Source of the DNA: Lachnospiraceae bacterium
Lineage (GTDB): Bacteria; Bacillota; Clostridia; Lachnospirales; Lachnospiraceae
Direction of reading: 5' to 3'
Length of the DNA stretch: 64,000 bases
NCBI GenBank assembly: GCA_015057635.1
Contig: SVEB01000068.1
Coordinates: forward strand, 1 to 64,000
Under the pieces are notes generated by a model. The model was not told where the DNA came from. It searched no databases and worked only from the letters and a program-made list of their open reading frames with translations. Each line of letters opens with the position of its first letter. Position 1 is the stretch's first letter. Position numbers and translations under genes: made by a program. Positions 17,467 to 26,889 of this stretch are shown here, in pieces.

Positions 17467-18885
17467 ATGGAATATAAAATGGGAAAGGATCTGGATGCGA
17501 ACGTCAACCATTTTAATGAAGTGTTAGCGGTCGATCAGAGCTTTGACCTTATGCACCGGGTATTTGAAATTGCCGGTAAAAAGGCATGCTTTTATTTTAT
17601 CGATGGATTTGCAAAGGACGATATGCTGCAGAAGATCATGCAGTATTTTATGGGATTAAAGGAAGAGGATAACCCGAAGGATATATACGAGCTTTTGAAA
17701 AAAGACGTTCCTTATGCGGAGATTGATAAGGTATCCAAGGAAGATGATATCATTACGAATGTCTTATCCGGTGTATCGGTTCTATTTGTGGATGGATGCG
17801 ACGAAGCGATAGCCATTGACTGTAGGACGTATCCGGCAAGAAGCGTGGATGAGCCGGAAAAAGATAAGGTGCTACGTGGATCCAGAGATGGATTCGTAGA
17901 AACAATCGTCTTTAATACTGCCTTGATCCGAAGAAGGATCCGAAGCCCAAGCCTAATCATGAAAATGATGCAGGTCGGAAAGAGTTCAAAAACGGATGTA
18001 GTAGTCAGCTATATGGATGACCGGGTGGATCATAAGCTGCTTGAGGAGGTTATAAAGAAAATAGAGAATGTACAGGTGGATTCTCTCTCCATGAATCAGG
18101 AGAGCTTAGTAGAGTGCATTGATAAAAGGCGCTGGTATAACCCATTTCCAAAGTATAAGTATTCGGAACGTCCGGATACGACTGCGGCCTGTCTGTTAGA
18201 AGGGAGCATTGTCATACTGGTCGACACTTCGCCGGCTGCTATGATCCTTCCTGCCTCTCTCTTCTCTATCACAGAAGAGGCGGATGAGTATTATTTTCCG
18301 CCCATTACCGGGACCTATCTCAGACTGTCTCATATGATTATTACGATTGTAGCGCTGCTTATAACCCCTACATTTCTTTTGCTGATGAAGAATCCGGAGT
18401 GGATTCCGGATTCTTTTCAGTTCATTAAAGTAAAGGAAGATATCAATATCTCACTAATCTGGCAGTTCTTGATCTTAGAGTTTGCACTGGACGGCCTTCG
18501 TCTTGCGGCTGTATCCACGCCGGATATGCTAAATACACCGCTTTCTATTGTGGCCGGACTGATTTTGGGTGATTTCACGGTAAGTTCAGGCTGGTTTAAT
18601 GCAGAGACGATGCTTTATATGGCATTTGTGGCAATTGCAAATTATACACAGACAAGTTTTGAGCTTGGATATGCATTAAAGTTTTTCCGAATTATTCTTC
18701 TGTTAGCGACAAACTGGTTCAATATATGGGGATATGTAGGTGGACTGATTTTTGTCGTAGTGTGCTTTGCATGCAATAAGACCATTACCGGAAAGCGTTA
18801 TCTGTATCCGCTTATTCCATTTAATGCAAGAGAGTTAGGACACCGGTTTTTCCGAGTGAGCCTTCCAAAGAGCAGAAATCAGTAG
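17467..18885 (+). CDS. GerA-family spore germination protein (SpoVAF-like)
   Basis: 472 residues. The soluble N-terminal half carries the family block (PARSVDEPEKDKVLRGSRDGF, FVETIVFNTALIRRRIRSP), then LLEGSIVILVDTSPAAMILP and several membrane helices from about residue 280 (HMIITIVALLITPTFLLL onward). GerA proteins form germinant-receptor or SpoVA-associated membrane subunits of the spore inner membrane. No B or C receptor subunit and no spoVA gene is adjacent, so a stand-alone SpoVAF-type role is possible; this is inference. Confidence 0.9.
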   Translation: MEYKMGKDLDANVNHFNEVLAVDQSFDLMHRVFEIAGKKACFYFIDGFAKDDMLQKIMQYFMGLKEEDNPKDIYELLKKDVPYAEIDKVSKEDDIITNVLSGVSVLFVDGCDEAIAIDCRTYPARSVDEPEKDKVLRGSRDGFVETIVFNTALIRRRIRSPSLIMKMMQVGKSSKTDVVVSYMDDRVDHKLLEEVIKKIENVQVDSLSMNQESLVECIDKRRWYNPFPKYKYSERPDTTAACLLEGSIVILVDTSPAAMILPASLFSITEEADEYYFPPITGTYLRLSHMIITIVALLITPTFLLLMKNPEWIPDSFQFIKVKEDINISLIWQFLILEFALDGLRLAAVSTPDMLNTPLSIVAGLILGDFTVSSGWFNAETMLYMAFVAIANYTQTSFELGYALKFFRIILLLATNWFNIWGYVGGLIFVVVCFACNKTITGKRYLYPLIPFNARELGHRFFRVSLPKSRNQ

Positions 18886-18969
18886 CAGAACACTACTATT
18901 TTTCGACAATAGAATGTTGCAAAAAGCGAAAAATACACTAAAAATTGCTAAAAAACCGCGTTTTCCTGT

Positions 18970-18998
18970 TTGCTTTTTGTAGGTATTCGTGATAAAAT
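18970..18998 (+). promoter_or_regulatory. Promoter of the nucleoside salvage block
   Basis: TTGCTT (18970-18975) and TAAAAT (18993-18998) are 17 bases apart, about 63 bases before deoD. Confidence 0.6.
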
Positions 18999-19061
18999 AT
19001 AAGAACGAAATTTGTCAACTGGGAAAAAAGCCCGTTTGATTATGTAACAGGAGGTTTTAAC

Positions 19062-19778
19062 ATGTCCAAATTACCAACACCAACACCGCATAACGCGGCA
19101 AAACCGGGCGATATTGCAAAGACAGTATTAATGCCAGGTGATCCATTAAGAGCAAAATTTATTGCTGAGACATACTTAGAAGATGTTGTATGCTTTAATA
19201 CAGTAAGAAATATGTTTGGTTATACCGGTACTTATAAAGGTAAGAAAGTTTCCGTTATGGGCGGCGGTATGGGTATGCCATCCATCGGTATTTATAGTTA
19301 TGAATTATTTAACTTTTATGATGTAGATAACATTATCCGTATTGGTTCTGCAGGCGGAATCTCTGACGGTGTTCAGTTAAGAGATGTTGTAATCGGTATG
19401 GGATGTTCTACAGATTCTAATTATGCAGCACAGTATAAGTTACCAGGTACGATTGCACCGGTAGCTAGCTTTGACCTTTTAAGAAAAGCTGTCGAAGCTG
19501 CTGAAAAGTTAAATGTTAAGACTGTAGTAGGTAATGTTTTATCCTCTGATGTATTCTACAATGATAATAAAGATGCAAATGATTTATGGAAGAAGATGGG
19601 TATCCTCTGTGTTGAGATGGAAGGCGCAGCTCTTTACTTAAATGCAGCAAGAGCGAAGAAGAATGCGTTATGTATTCTTACAATCTCTGATCACCTTTAC
19701 ACAGGTGAAGAATTATCTGCAGAAGAACGTCAGACAAGCTTTAGAGAAATGATGGAAGTGGCATTAGAAATCGCGTAG
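19062..19778 (+). CDS. deoD: Purine-nucleoside phosphorylase, DeoD type
   Basis: 238 residues, typical of the hexameric bacterial enzyme. It splits purine (deoxy)nucleosides with phosphate into base and (deoxy)ribose 1-phosphate. Visible family blocks are [49 protein letters not shown] and [14 protein letters not shown] lies before the ATG. First gene of the salvage block with deoC, cdd and the BMP-type transporter. Confidence 0.96.
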   Translation: MSKLPTPTPHNAAKPGDIAKTVLMPGDPLRAKFIAETYLEDVVCFNTVRNMFGYTGTYKGKKVSVMGGGMGMPSIGIYSYELFNFYDVDNIIRIGSAGGISDGVQLRDVVIGMGCSTDSNYAAQYKLPGTIAPVASFDLLRKAVEAAEKLNVKTVVGNVLSSDVFYNDNKDANDLWKKMGILCVEMEGAALYLNAARAKKNALCILTISDHLYTGEELSAEERQTSFREMMEVALEIA

Positions 19779-19814
19779 TTTCTAATGAAAGACGAAAATC
19801 AAAAATAAGTGATT

Positions 19815-19869
19815 AAAGAGTGTCGACTGTATAAACCAAAGGTGGTATGTATGGTCGGCTACTCTTTTG
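19815..19869 (+). terminator. Hairpin terminator between deoD and deoC
   Basis: AAAGAGTGTCGAC pairs with GTCGGCTACTCTTT, followed by TTGTTT. Leaky termination would let deoD exceed deoC. Confidence 0.65.
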
Positions 19870-19923
19870 TTTAGTCGTATAAATTTTAGTATGAAAATAT
19901 ATAAGATAGGATGGATATAAAAC

Positions 19924-20589
19924 ATGGATAAAAAAGTAATTTTTGAGAAAGTAGATCACACATTATTAACACAGACAGCAACATGGGCTGATATCAAGCA
20001 GATTTGTGATGATGCGATTGCGTATCAGACAGCATCTGTCTGCATTCCTCCTTCTTTCGTAAAACGTGCGAAGGAATATGTAGGGGATAAGATGGCAGTA
20101 TGTACCGTAATCGGCTTCCCAAATGGCTATAATACAACAGCTGTAAAGGAATTCGAGACAAAGGATGCCATTGCAAATGGTGCCTCTGAAATTGATATGG
20201 TAATCAATCTAGGCGATTTAAAAGACGGAAACTATGATGCAATTGAAGCCGAAATCAAAACTCTTAAAGCAGCATGTGGCGATAAGATCTTAAAGGTTAT
20301 CATTGAAACTTGCCTTTTAACCGAAGAAGAAAAAATCAAGATGTGTGAAGTGGTAACAAGTGCAGGTGCTGATTATATCAAGACAAGCACCGGTTTCTCC
20401 ACATCAGGTGCTACTTTTGAGGATATCGCATTATTTGCAAAGCATATCGGTGAAAACGTTAAAATGAAAGCGGCAGGTGGAATCAGTTCTTTTGCAGACG
20501 CAGAAAAGTTCATCGAACTTGGAGCAGATAGACTCGGAACAAGCCGTATCGTAAAGCTTGCGAAGAATGAACAGGCAACAGGCTATTAA
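19924..20589 (+). CDS. deoC: Deoxyribose-phosphate aldolase
   Basis: 221 residues. A class I aldolase that splits 2-deoxyribose 5-phosphate to glyceraldehyde 3-phosphate and acetaldehyde. The Schiff-base lysine is K153 in [10 protein letters not shown], with D91 in SEIDMVIN and K124 in [21 protein letters not shown]-like [13 protein letters not shown] closes the phosphate site. It completes catabolism of the sugar released from deoxynucleosides by the neighbouring phosphorylase; no phosphopentomutase is in the window. Confidence 0.97.
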   Translation: MDKKVIFEKVDHTLLTQTATWADIKQICDDAIAYQTASVCIPPSFVKRAKEYVGDKMAVCTVIGFPNGYNTTAVKEFETKDAIANGASEIDMVINLGDLKDGNYDAIEAEIKTLKAACGDKILKVIIETCLLTEEEKIKMCEVVTSAGADYIKTSTGFSTSGATFEDIALFAKHIGENVKMKAAGGISSFADAEKFIELGADRLGTSRIVKLAKNEQATGY

Positions 20590-20674
20590 AACAAATGCAT
20601 CTTTTATGCATGTTTTATAAGTAGTTGAAATATAATAACTATAGGCTGCTTAAAGGCCACTATCTGGCAGAAAG

Positions 20675-20702
20675 AAAGGGAGAGGACAAGCTCCCCTTTT
20701 TT
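20675..20702 (+). terminator. Terminator between deoC and cdd
   Basis: GGGAG-AGGACAAG-CTCCC followed by T6, 26 bases before the cdd start. Confidence 0.7.
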
Positions 20703-20728
20703 CAGGCACAAGAGAAAGGAGTATTTCT

Positions 20729-21232
20729 ATGGGAAATGAGGAGAATATCAACAAAGAACTCCCTGCTTGTGGGAAAACAGGTGTATCAACCGTAAATGGA
20801 CAGGTTGTTACGATCAATGACAACACATGCCGTGAGTTAATCCGAGAAGCAATTAATATGCTGAATTATTCTTACACACCATATTCAAACTTTAAAGTAG
20901 GAGCTGCCCTTCTTGGTGCAGACAATAAAATTTACACCGGATGTAATGTTGAGAATGCAGCTTATACGCCAACAAACTGTGCAGAAAGAACAGCTTTTTT
21001 TAAAGCGGTAAGCACAGGCGTGAAGGATTTTGCAGCGATTGCGATTGTAGGCGGAAGAGACGGAAAGCTTGAGAGCTACTGCTCTCCATGTGGTGTCTGC
21101 AGACAGGTTATGATGGAGTTCTGTGATCCGGATACATTTTATGTGATTTTAGCAAAATCGGAGGAAGATTACTGGGTATATTCCCTATCAGAGATTATGC
21201 CAATGGGATTTTCTCCAAAGGATTTAAAGTAA
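20729..21232 (+). CDS. cdd: Cytidine deaminase
   Basis: 167 residues, longer than the usual 130 or so owing to an N-terminal extension of about 33 residues before the core (CRELIREAINMLNYSYTPYSNFKVG). The zinc site is complete: C84 and the proton-shuttling E86 in NCAERTAF, then C121 and C124 in SPCGVC. It deaminates cytidine and deoxycytidine to uridine forms. AAAGGAG precedes the ATG; an internal start would need another ribosome site, which I do not see. Confidence 0.95.
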   Translation: MGNEENINKELPACGKTGVSTVNGQVVTINDNTCRELIREAINMLNYSYTPYSNFKVGAALLGADNKIYTGCNVENAAYTPTNCAERTAFFKAVSTGVKDFAAIAIVGGRDGKLESYCSPCGVCRQVMMEFCDPDTFYVILAKSEEDYWVYSLSEIMPMGFSPKDLK

Positions 21233-21278
21233 CAAAAAGGAACAAAAAGGAACAAGGTACGTAGATCTGGTTATTGCT

Positions 21279-21307
21279 TTGGAAGATACAGGAAAGTGTT
21301 GTAAAAT
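21279..21307 (+). promoter_or_regulatory. Promoter of the BMP lipoprotein gene
   Basis: TTGGAA (21279-21284) and TAAAAT (21302-21307), 17 bases apart. A leader of about 140 bases follows; it contains GGCAT...ATGCC but no riboswitch I can name. Confidence 0.6.
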
Positions 21308-21455
21308 ACTGTTATTAAGGGCTTTTTTGGCATAACTCAATTTGTGGTAAATGCCAATTCCTTATTGAATAATGGGCGTTCTTATGATATTCTTTTTTGT
21401 AGCAAAGCCAAAGATAATAATAAATTAATTAATTATTTCTAGGAGGAGTTAATCC

Positions 21456-22523
21456 ATGAAAAAAGTATTATCTTTAATACTTATGCTTGCAATGGCAGTT
21501 ACTATGTTAACTGGATGTGGAAGCAGCAAGTCAACTTATGAGCTTGCATTAGTAACAGATGTAGGTACAATTGATGACAAATCTTTTAATCAGGGTGCAT
21601 GGGAAGGTCTTGAAAAGTATGCAAAAGAAAACAACAAGACATACAAGTACTATCAGCCAGCAGAAGCAACAGATGCATCTTACATCGAAACAATCGCACT
21701 TGCGGTTAAGGGTGGTGCTAAATTAATCGTTTGTCCTGGTTACAAATTCGAGACAGCTCTATATGAAGTGCAGACTACATACCCAGATGTAGACTTCATT
21801 ATCTTAGATGGCGAACCACATAGTGAAGATTATTCTGAATACAGAACAGACAGCAATGTATATGCAATCTATTACGCTGAACAGCAGGCAGGTTTCCTTG
21901 CAGGTTATGCAGCAGTAAAAGAAGGCTACACAAAGCTTGGTTTCATGGGTGGTATGGCAGTTCCAGCAGTTATGAACTATGGTTACGGTTTCGTATCCGG
22001 TGCAGAAACTGCAGCAAAAGAATTAGGACTTGAATCTGTAGATGTGAAGTATCACTATACAGGCGGTTTCATCGCTACTCCAGAAGCACAGACAATGGCA
22101 GCAAGCTGGTACCAGAATGGAACAGAAGTAATCTTCGGCTGCGGTGGTGCGGTAGGTAACTCCGTAATGGCAGCTGCTGAAGCAAACAATGGTAAAGTAA
22201 TCGGCGTAGACGTTGATCAGTCTCCAGAATCCGATACTGTAATCCTTTCTGCATTAAAGATGCTTTCTAATTCTGTATACGATGGTATTACAGCATTCTA
22301 TGCTGGATCTTTCCCAGGTGGACAGGTTGTAACTCTTGATGCTACATCTAATGCGGTAGGTCTTCCAATGGATACTGCTAAATTAGAAAAATTCACAAAA
22401 GCTGATTACGAAACTCTATACGCTAAGTTATTAGCTGGTGAATATACTCCATTCAAAAATACTGATGCGGAAAGCGTAAGTGATTTACCACTTTCTATCG
22501 TAGCAGTAGAAGAAGTTAAGTAA
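21456..22523 (+). CDS. BMP/PnrA-family substrate-binding lipoprotein, probable nucleoside receptor
   Basis: 355 residues. The signal peptide ends in LTGC and is followed by a short Ser/Lys linker. The mature protein has the BMP (Med/PnrA) signature: ALVTDVGTIDDKSFNQGAWEG, then LIVCPGYKFETAL and VIFGCGGAVGNSV. Family members bind purine and pyrimidine nucleosides for ABC import. AGGAGG precedes the ATG. Position just after cdd and before the ABC genes supports nucleoside uptake; substrate specificity is inferred. Confidence 0.93.
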   Translation: MKKVLSLILMLAMAVTMLTGCGSSKSTYELALVTDVGTIDDKSFNQGAWEGLEKYAKENNKTYKYYQPAEATDASYIETIALAVKGGAKLIVCPGYKFETALYEVQTTYPDVDFIILDGEPHSEDYSEYRTDSNVYAIYYAEQQAGFLAGYAAVKEGYTKLGFMGGMAVPAVMNYGYGFVSGAETAAKELGLESVDVKYHYTGGFIATPEAQTMAASWYQNGTEVIFGCGGAVGNSVMAAAEANNGKVIGVDVDQSPESDTVILSALKMLSNSVYDGITAFYAGSFPGGQVVTLDATSNAVGLPMDTAKLEKFTKADYETLYAKLLAGEYTPFKNTDAESVSDLPLSIVAVEEVK

Positions 22524-22545
22524 TTAATTAAAGATTAGTGTCTTT

Positions 22546-22596
22546 GACACAAAACCACAGAGCAAAGAGGTGCTTAGGCACCTTTTTGTTTTGTGC
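22546..22596 (+). terminator. Terminator between the binding protein and ABC genes
   Basis: Inner stem AGGTGC-TTAG-GCACCT followed by T5, enclosed by an outer stem CACAAAAC/GTTTTGTG. Partial termination here would give excess binding protein over transporter. Confidence 0.8.
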
Positions 22597-22820
22597 GAAT
22601 CTGGAAAGTTTTTTTACAAGTGGGACTACCAGAAAGCAATAATAGGGGAACCCGGTGTAGACAGTTAAAACCAAGACGGTCAATATCGGTAAGTTCTGAC
22701 ATGAATCAGACACAAATTGGTTACAATAAGAAAATAAAAAACAACCTAGACTTAATGCTTGGACATAAGTCTATTGTTATGTTACGAAAAAATTAAAATC
22801 CTGTGGAAGGGGGCAAATTT
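22597..22820 (+). other. Unexplained leader before the nucleoside ABC ATPase gene
   Basis: About 220 bases with GGGACTACC, GGGGAACCCGGTG and GACGGTCAATATCGGTAAG segments that could fold. No T-run follows and I match no riboswitch class; open frames across it have no ribosome site. Confidence 0.4.
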
Positions 22821-24353
22821 GTGGACTATATAATTGAAATGCTAGGTATTACAAAAGAATTTCCTGGAATTAAAGCGAATGATAATATTACGCTTCAGTT
22901 AAAAAAAGGGGAAGTTCATGCGTTACTTGGCGAAAATGGTGCCGGTAAGTCTACATTAATGAGTGTCCTTTTCGGGTTATACCAGCCAGAAAAGGGAACA
23001 ATCAAGGTAAAAGGCAAAGAAGTAAAGATTAATGGTCCAATGGACGCGAATGCGTTAGGCATTGGCATGGTGCACCAGCATTTTAAATTAGTGCACAATT
23101 TTACCGTATTACAGAATATCATCCTTGGGGTTGAGACTGTAAGTGGCGGATTCCTTAAGATGGATGAAGCGAGAAAGAAAGTAATTGAACTAAGCAAACG
23201 TTATAATCTGGCAGTTGATCCCGATGCCTATATTTCCGATATTACCGTCGGCATGCAGCAGCGTGTTGAGATATTAAAGATGTTATACCGTGAAAATGAA
23301 ATTTTAATTTTCGATGAACCAACAGCGGTATTAACACCTCAAGAAATAGATGAACTGATGAATATTATGAAGGGGCTTGTAAAAGAAGGCAAATCCATTC
23401 TTTTCATTACCCACAAATTAAATGAGATTAAAGCGGTGGCAAATCGTTGTTCGGTTTTACGCCGAGGCAGATATATTGGTACAGTGGATGTTAAGGATAC
23501 CGATAAGGAAACGATGTCTGAAATGATGGTAGGACGTAAGGTTAACTTTAACGTTGATAAAGCAGAAGCAAAACCAAAAGAAGTTGTATTGGATGTAAAA
23601 GATCTCTGTGTAGTTTCCAAAGGACAGGGAAATACAAAGAAGATTGTAAATGATGTTAACTTCACTGTAAGAAAGGGCGAGATCGTAAGTATCGCCGGTA
23701 TCGATGGAAACGGACAGTCTGAATTAATCCAGGCAATCACAGGTTTAATAAAGATGGATTCCGGTCATGTTACCTTACGTGGGGAAGATGTCACAAAGAA
23801 GTCCATTCGTTACAAAAATACACATGGATTATCTCATATTCCGGAAGATCGTCATAAACACGGATTAGTTCTTGACTATTCTGTGGAAGACAACTTAGTA
23901 TTACAGGAATACTTTACACCGACTTATCAGAAGAACGGTTTCTTATTAAGAGATGCCATTCGTGAAAATGCATTAAAGCTGATTGAGAAGTTTGATATCC
24001 GAAGCGGTCAGGGTCCGATCACGACTACAAGAAGCATGTCTGGTGGTAACCAGCAGAAAGTCATCATTGCGCGTGAAATTGCAAGAGATCCAGATCTTTT
24101 AATTGCCGTTCAGCCAACACGTGGTCTTGACGTTGGTGCAATTGAATTTATCCATAAACAGTTAGTAGCAGAACGCGATAAGGGAAGCGGTGTATTACTT
24201 GTTTCCTTCGAATTAGATGAAGTAATGAACTTAAGTGATAGAATTTTAGTTATGTATGAGGGTGAGATTGTAGCAGATTTAGATCCAAAAGAAGTAACAG
24301 TTCAGGACTTAGGACTTTATATGGCAGGCTCGAAAAGGGGGAACGTTAAATAA
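22821..24353 (+). CDS. ABC transporter ATP-binding protein, nucleoside (BMP-type) system
   Basis: 510 residues from a GTG start, chosen because GGAAGGGGGC lies about 7 bases upstream. Two fused ABC domains: the first has GENGAGKST and SDITVGMQQRVEI then ILIFDEPTAVLTP; the second has GIDGNGQSE in place of a canonical Walker A, then SMSGGNQQKVIIAREI and a Q-for-D/E change in Walker B (LLIAVQPTRGLD). This two-domain form with a weak second site is usual in the sugar/nucleoside class (NupA, RbsA-like). It powers import with the two permeases that follow. Confidence 0.95.
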   Translation: MDYIIEMLGITKEFPGIKANDNITLQLKKGEVHALLGENGAGKSTLMSVLFGLYQPEKGTIKVKGKEVKINGPMDANALGIGMVHQHFKLVHNFTVLQNIILGVETVSGGFLKMDEARKKVIELSKRYNLAVDPDAYISDITVGMQQRVEILKMLYRENEILIFDEPTAVLTPQEIDELMNIMKGLVKEGKSILFITHKLNEIKAVANRCSVLRRGRYIGTVDVKDTDKETMSEMMVGRKVNFNVDKAEAKPKEVVLDVKDLCVVSKGQGNTKKIVNDVNFTVRKGEIVSIAGIDGNGQSELIQAITGLIKMDSGHVTLRGEDVTKKSIRYKNTHGLSHIPEDRHKHGLVLDYSVEDNLVLQEYFTPTYQKNGFLLRDAIRENALKLIEKFDIRSGQGPITTTRSMSGGNQQKVIIAREIARDPDLLIAVQPTRGLDVGAIEFIHKQLVAERDKGSGVLLVSFELDEVMNLSDRILVMYEGEIVADLDPKEVTVQDLGLYMAGSKRGNVK

Positions 24354-25594
24354 TGAAAAAGTCAAATTCAAAATCCCCTAAAAAAGCAGGGGGAGAAAAA
24401 AATCTCGGACTGGTGTCCTCCGTATTTGCAGTTGTATTAGGTTTATTAGTAGGTTTACTGATCCTTTTAGTCTGCAATCCAAGCCAGGCATTTGCAGGTT
24501 TTGGAACCATTTTAACAGGTGCAGTCACAGAAGGTTTATATGGCATTGGTATGGTATTTTACTATGCCACTCCGATTATCTGTACTGGTCTTGCAGTAGG
24601 TTTTGCTTTTAAGACAGGTTTATTTAATATTGGTGCATCCGGCCAGTTTACAATGGGTGGTTTTGCAGCAATCGTAGTTGGTGTCACACTTCCACAGCTT
24701 GGGGGCGTACACTGGGTGGTAGCTCTTCTTGCCGCTGTTTTAGCAGGCGCACTTTGGGCAGTAATCCCAGGTTTATTAAAAGCATTTGCTAATATTAATG
24801 AAGTTATTGCTTGTATCATGATGAATTACATCGGCATGTACGTTGTAAACTGGGCAATCAAGGATACACCGGCATTATTCAATAAGACAAATAACCGTTC
24901 TAATGCGGTAGCAGCAACTGCAAACATTCCAAAGTTTGGATTAGATAAGATTTTTACCGGTTCTGCGGTAAACGGCGGTTTTATCATCGCGTTATTAGCA
25001 GTAGCAGTAGTGTATATCATCTTAACAAAGACAACTTTCGGTTATGAATTAAGGGCAGTTGGTTTTAACCGTGATGCCAGCAAATATGCCGGTATCAATG
25101 AAAAGAAGAGTATCACAATGTCTATGGCGATCTCCGGTGCATTAGCAGGTCTTGGCGGTGGGTTATTATACCTTGCCGGATCCGGTAAATATATCGAAAT
25201 CGTAGATGAAATCGCAGCAGAAGGCTTTGACGGTATTTCCGTTGCTTTACTTGGCTTATCTTCCCCAATCGGAATTTTATTAGCCGGTCTTTTCATCGCT
25301 TATATCAGACAGGGTGGATTCTATCTGCAGTTATTTGAATTCTCTCAGGAAATCATCGATATCATCGTTGCTGTAATTATTTACTTCAGTGCATTCTCCT
25401 TAATCGTTCGTTCTTACATGATGAAGAGAAATGCGAAGAAGGCGGATAGATTAAATGTTCCGGAAACACCAAGTCCACAGATTCCAGCACCGCTTCATCA
25501 GCCGATACCAGGCGAGGAAGCAAAAGCAGGCGATGTCGGGGATCAGACGACGGACGAGGATCCATTGCAGAAAGAAGAAGGGGGAGATGAATAA
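24353..25594 (+). CDS. ABC transporter permease, nucleoside (BMP-type) system, subunit 1
   Basis: 413 residues. The start overlaps the ATPase stop by one base (TAATG). About nine hydrophobic segments, with the family block LRAVGFNRDASKYAGINEKKS and GALAGLGGGLLYLAGS. The C-terminal 45 residues are a hydrophilic Pro/Glu/Asp-rich tail (PETPSPQIPAP onward) not needed by the fold. Pairs with the next permease to form the channel. Confidence 0.93.
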   Translation: MKKSNSKSPKKAGGEKNLGLVSSVFAVVLGLLVGLLILLVCNPSQAFAGFGTILTGAVTEGLYGIGMVFYYATPIICTGLAVGFAFKTGLFNIGASGQFTMGGFAAIVVGVTLPQLGGVHWVVALLAAVLAGALWAVIPGLLKAFANINEVIACIMMNYIGMYVVNWAIKDTPALFNKTNNRSNAVAATANIPKFGLDKIFTGSAVNGGFIIALLAVAVVYIILTKTTFGYELRAVGFNRDASKYAGINEKKSITMSMAISGALAGLGGGLLYLAGSGKYIEIVDEIAAEGFDGISVALLGLSSPIGILLAGLFIAYIRQGGFYLQLFEFSQEIIDIIVAVIIYFSAFSLIVRSYMMKRNAKKADRLNVPETPSPQIPAPLHQPIPGEEAKAGDVGDQTTDEDPLQKEEGGDE

Positions 25595-26547
25595 TGAGTG
25601 CATTATATTTCTTATTCCAGCAGACTATGTTCTTTACCATTCCCCTTTTAATTGTTGCTCTTGGCGGAATGTTTTCAGAACGAAGCGGTGTTGTTAACAT
25701 CGCATTAGAAGGTATCATGACAATGGGTGCCTTCACCAGTATCTTATTTATTAACTTATTCCAGGGAACGTTAAGCGGACAGCCTTTATTAATCCTTGCT
25801 ATTTTAATAGCGGGCTTAACAGGTGTCGTATTCTCCCTGCTTCATGCTTATGCATCCATTAACATGAAGGCAGATCAGACAATCAGTGGTACTGCTCTAA
25901 ACTTATTCGCTCCTGCATTTGCAATCTTCGTTGCAAGACAGATTCAGGGTGTACAGCAGATCAACTTCAACAATACATTCCGTATTGCAAAGGTTCCTGT
26001 ACTTGGCGATATCCCGGTAATCGGCGATTTATTCTTTAAGAATACTTATATTACGACTTACCTTGGTTTTATCATTTTAATTGTTTCTGCTATCGTGTTA
26101 TACAAGACGAAGTTTGGTTTACGTCTTCGTGCATGTGGTGAACATCCACAGGCAGCTGACTCCGTTGGTGTTAACGTTTACAAAATCCGTTATGCGGGTG
26201 TTATGATTTCCGGATGCCTTGGTGGTATCGGTGGTCTGGTATTCGTTATCCCAACTTCCACAAACTTTAATGCGACTGTTGCAGGATATGGTTTCCTTGC
26301 AATCGCGGTATTAATTTTTGGTCAGTGGAAACCGGTTCGTATTTTATTCGCAGCATTATTCTTCGGTCTTATGAAGACAATTGCCGCTTCTTACTCCGGT
26401 ATTCCTTTCTTAGTAAGCCTTGGCATTTCAAGTAACCTTTATAAGATGATTCCTTATATCGCTACTTTAGTAGTTCTTGCTTTCACCAGCAAGAAGTCCC
26501 AGGCTCCACGTGCTGCGGGTGTTCCTTACGATAAGGGAGCTCGATAG
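25594..26547 (+). CDS. ABC transporter permease, nucleoside (BMP-type) system, subunit 2
   Basis: 317 residues, overlapping the previous stop by one base. It opens with LFQQTMFFTIPLLIVALGGMFSERSG and VVNIALEGIMTMGAF, typical of the YufQ/NupC-type subunit, and repeats the LRACGEHPQAADSVGVNVYKIR coupling region. Last gene of the transporter operon; element copy 4 follows the stop by 15 bases. Confidence 0.94.
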   Translation: MSALYFLFQQTMFFTIPLLIVALGGMFSERSGVVNIALEGIMTMGAFTSILFINLFQGTLSGQPLLILAILIAGLTGVVFSLLHAYASINMKADQTISGTALNLFAPAFAIFVARQIQGVQQINFNNTFRIAKVPVLGDIPVIGDLFFKNTYITTYLGFIILIVSAIVLYKTKFGLRLRACGEHPQAADSVGVNVYKIRYAGVMISGCLGGIGGLVFVIPTSTNFNATVAGYGFLAIAVLIFGQWKPVRILFAALFFGLMKTIAASYSGIPFLVSLGISSNLYKMIPYIATLVVLAFTSKKSQAPRAAGVPYDKGAR

Positions 26548-26562
26548 AACGGGAATGATGGG

Positions 26563-26889
26563 CTGCGAGGATGGGAGGCTTCAGGCACGGATGTGCGGTC
26601 AGTCAAGGGCTGGCTCGCACGGACGATGCAAAAAGCCGGTTCAGGGCAGGGAGAGATTGATATTTTTCACTGTTCGTCGCAAGCTCGGACAAAAAGCCAG
26701 CAAATCTCTGACTATCAGACAGGAAAGCACTGTCTGATAGTCAGAGATTTGCTGGCTTTTTGTTCGCCTTGATGCCGTACAGTCGAAAAAATCAATCTCC
26801 CCCTGCCCTGGACCGGCTTTTTGCATCATTTGTGCGTGCGAGCCCTTGACTGGCCGCACATCCGCGCCTGAAGCCTCCCATCCTCGCAG
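26563..26889 (+). repeat. Long hairpin element, copy 4 (large, diverged variant)
   Basis: The longest copy, 327 bp. Outer arms of about 115 bases (CTGCGAGGATGGGAGGCTTC... and complement) carry small mismatches. The boxes are diverged: TGTTCGTCGCAAGCTCGGAC on the left and TTTGTTCGCCTTGATGCCG on the right, keeping only the ends of the standard boxes. Inner arms carry GCCAGCAAATCTCTG and its complement; the centre is GACTATCAGACAG and CACTGTCTGATAGTC. The 10-mer GGGAATGATG occurs just left of it (26551) and 21 bases right of it (26911). Confidence 0.92.

Noticed and set aside
20590-20728. Purine riboswitch upstream of cdd, or in the BMP gene leader at 21308-21455
   Set aside because: The conserved purine-aptamer loop sequences are absent in both; only a simple terminator is seen before cdd.
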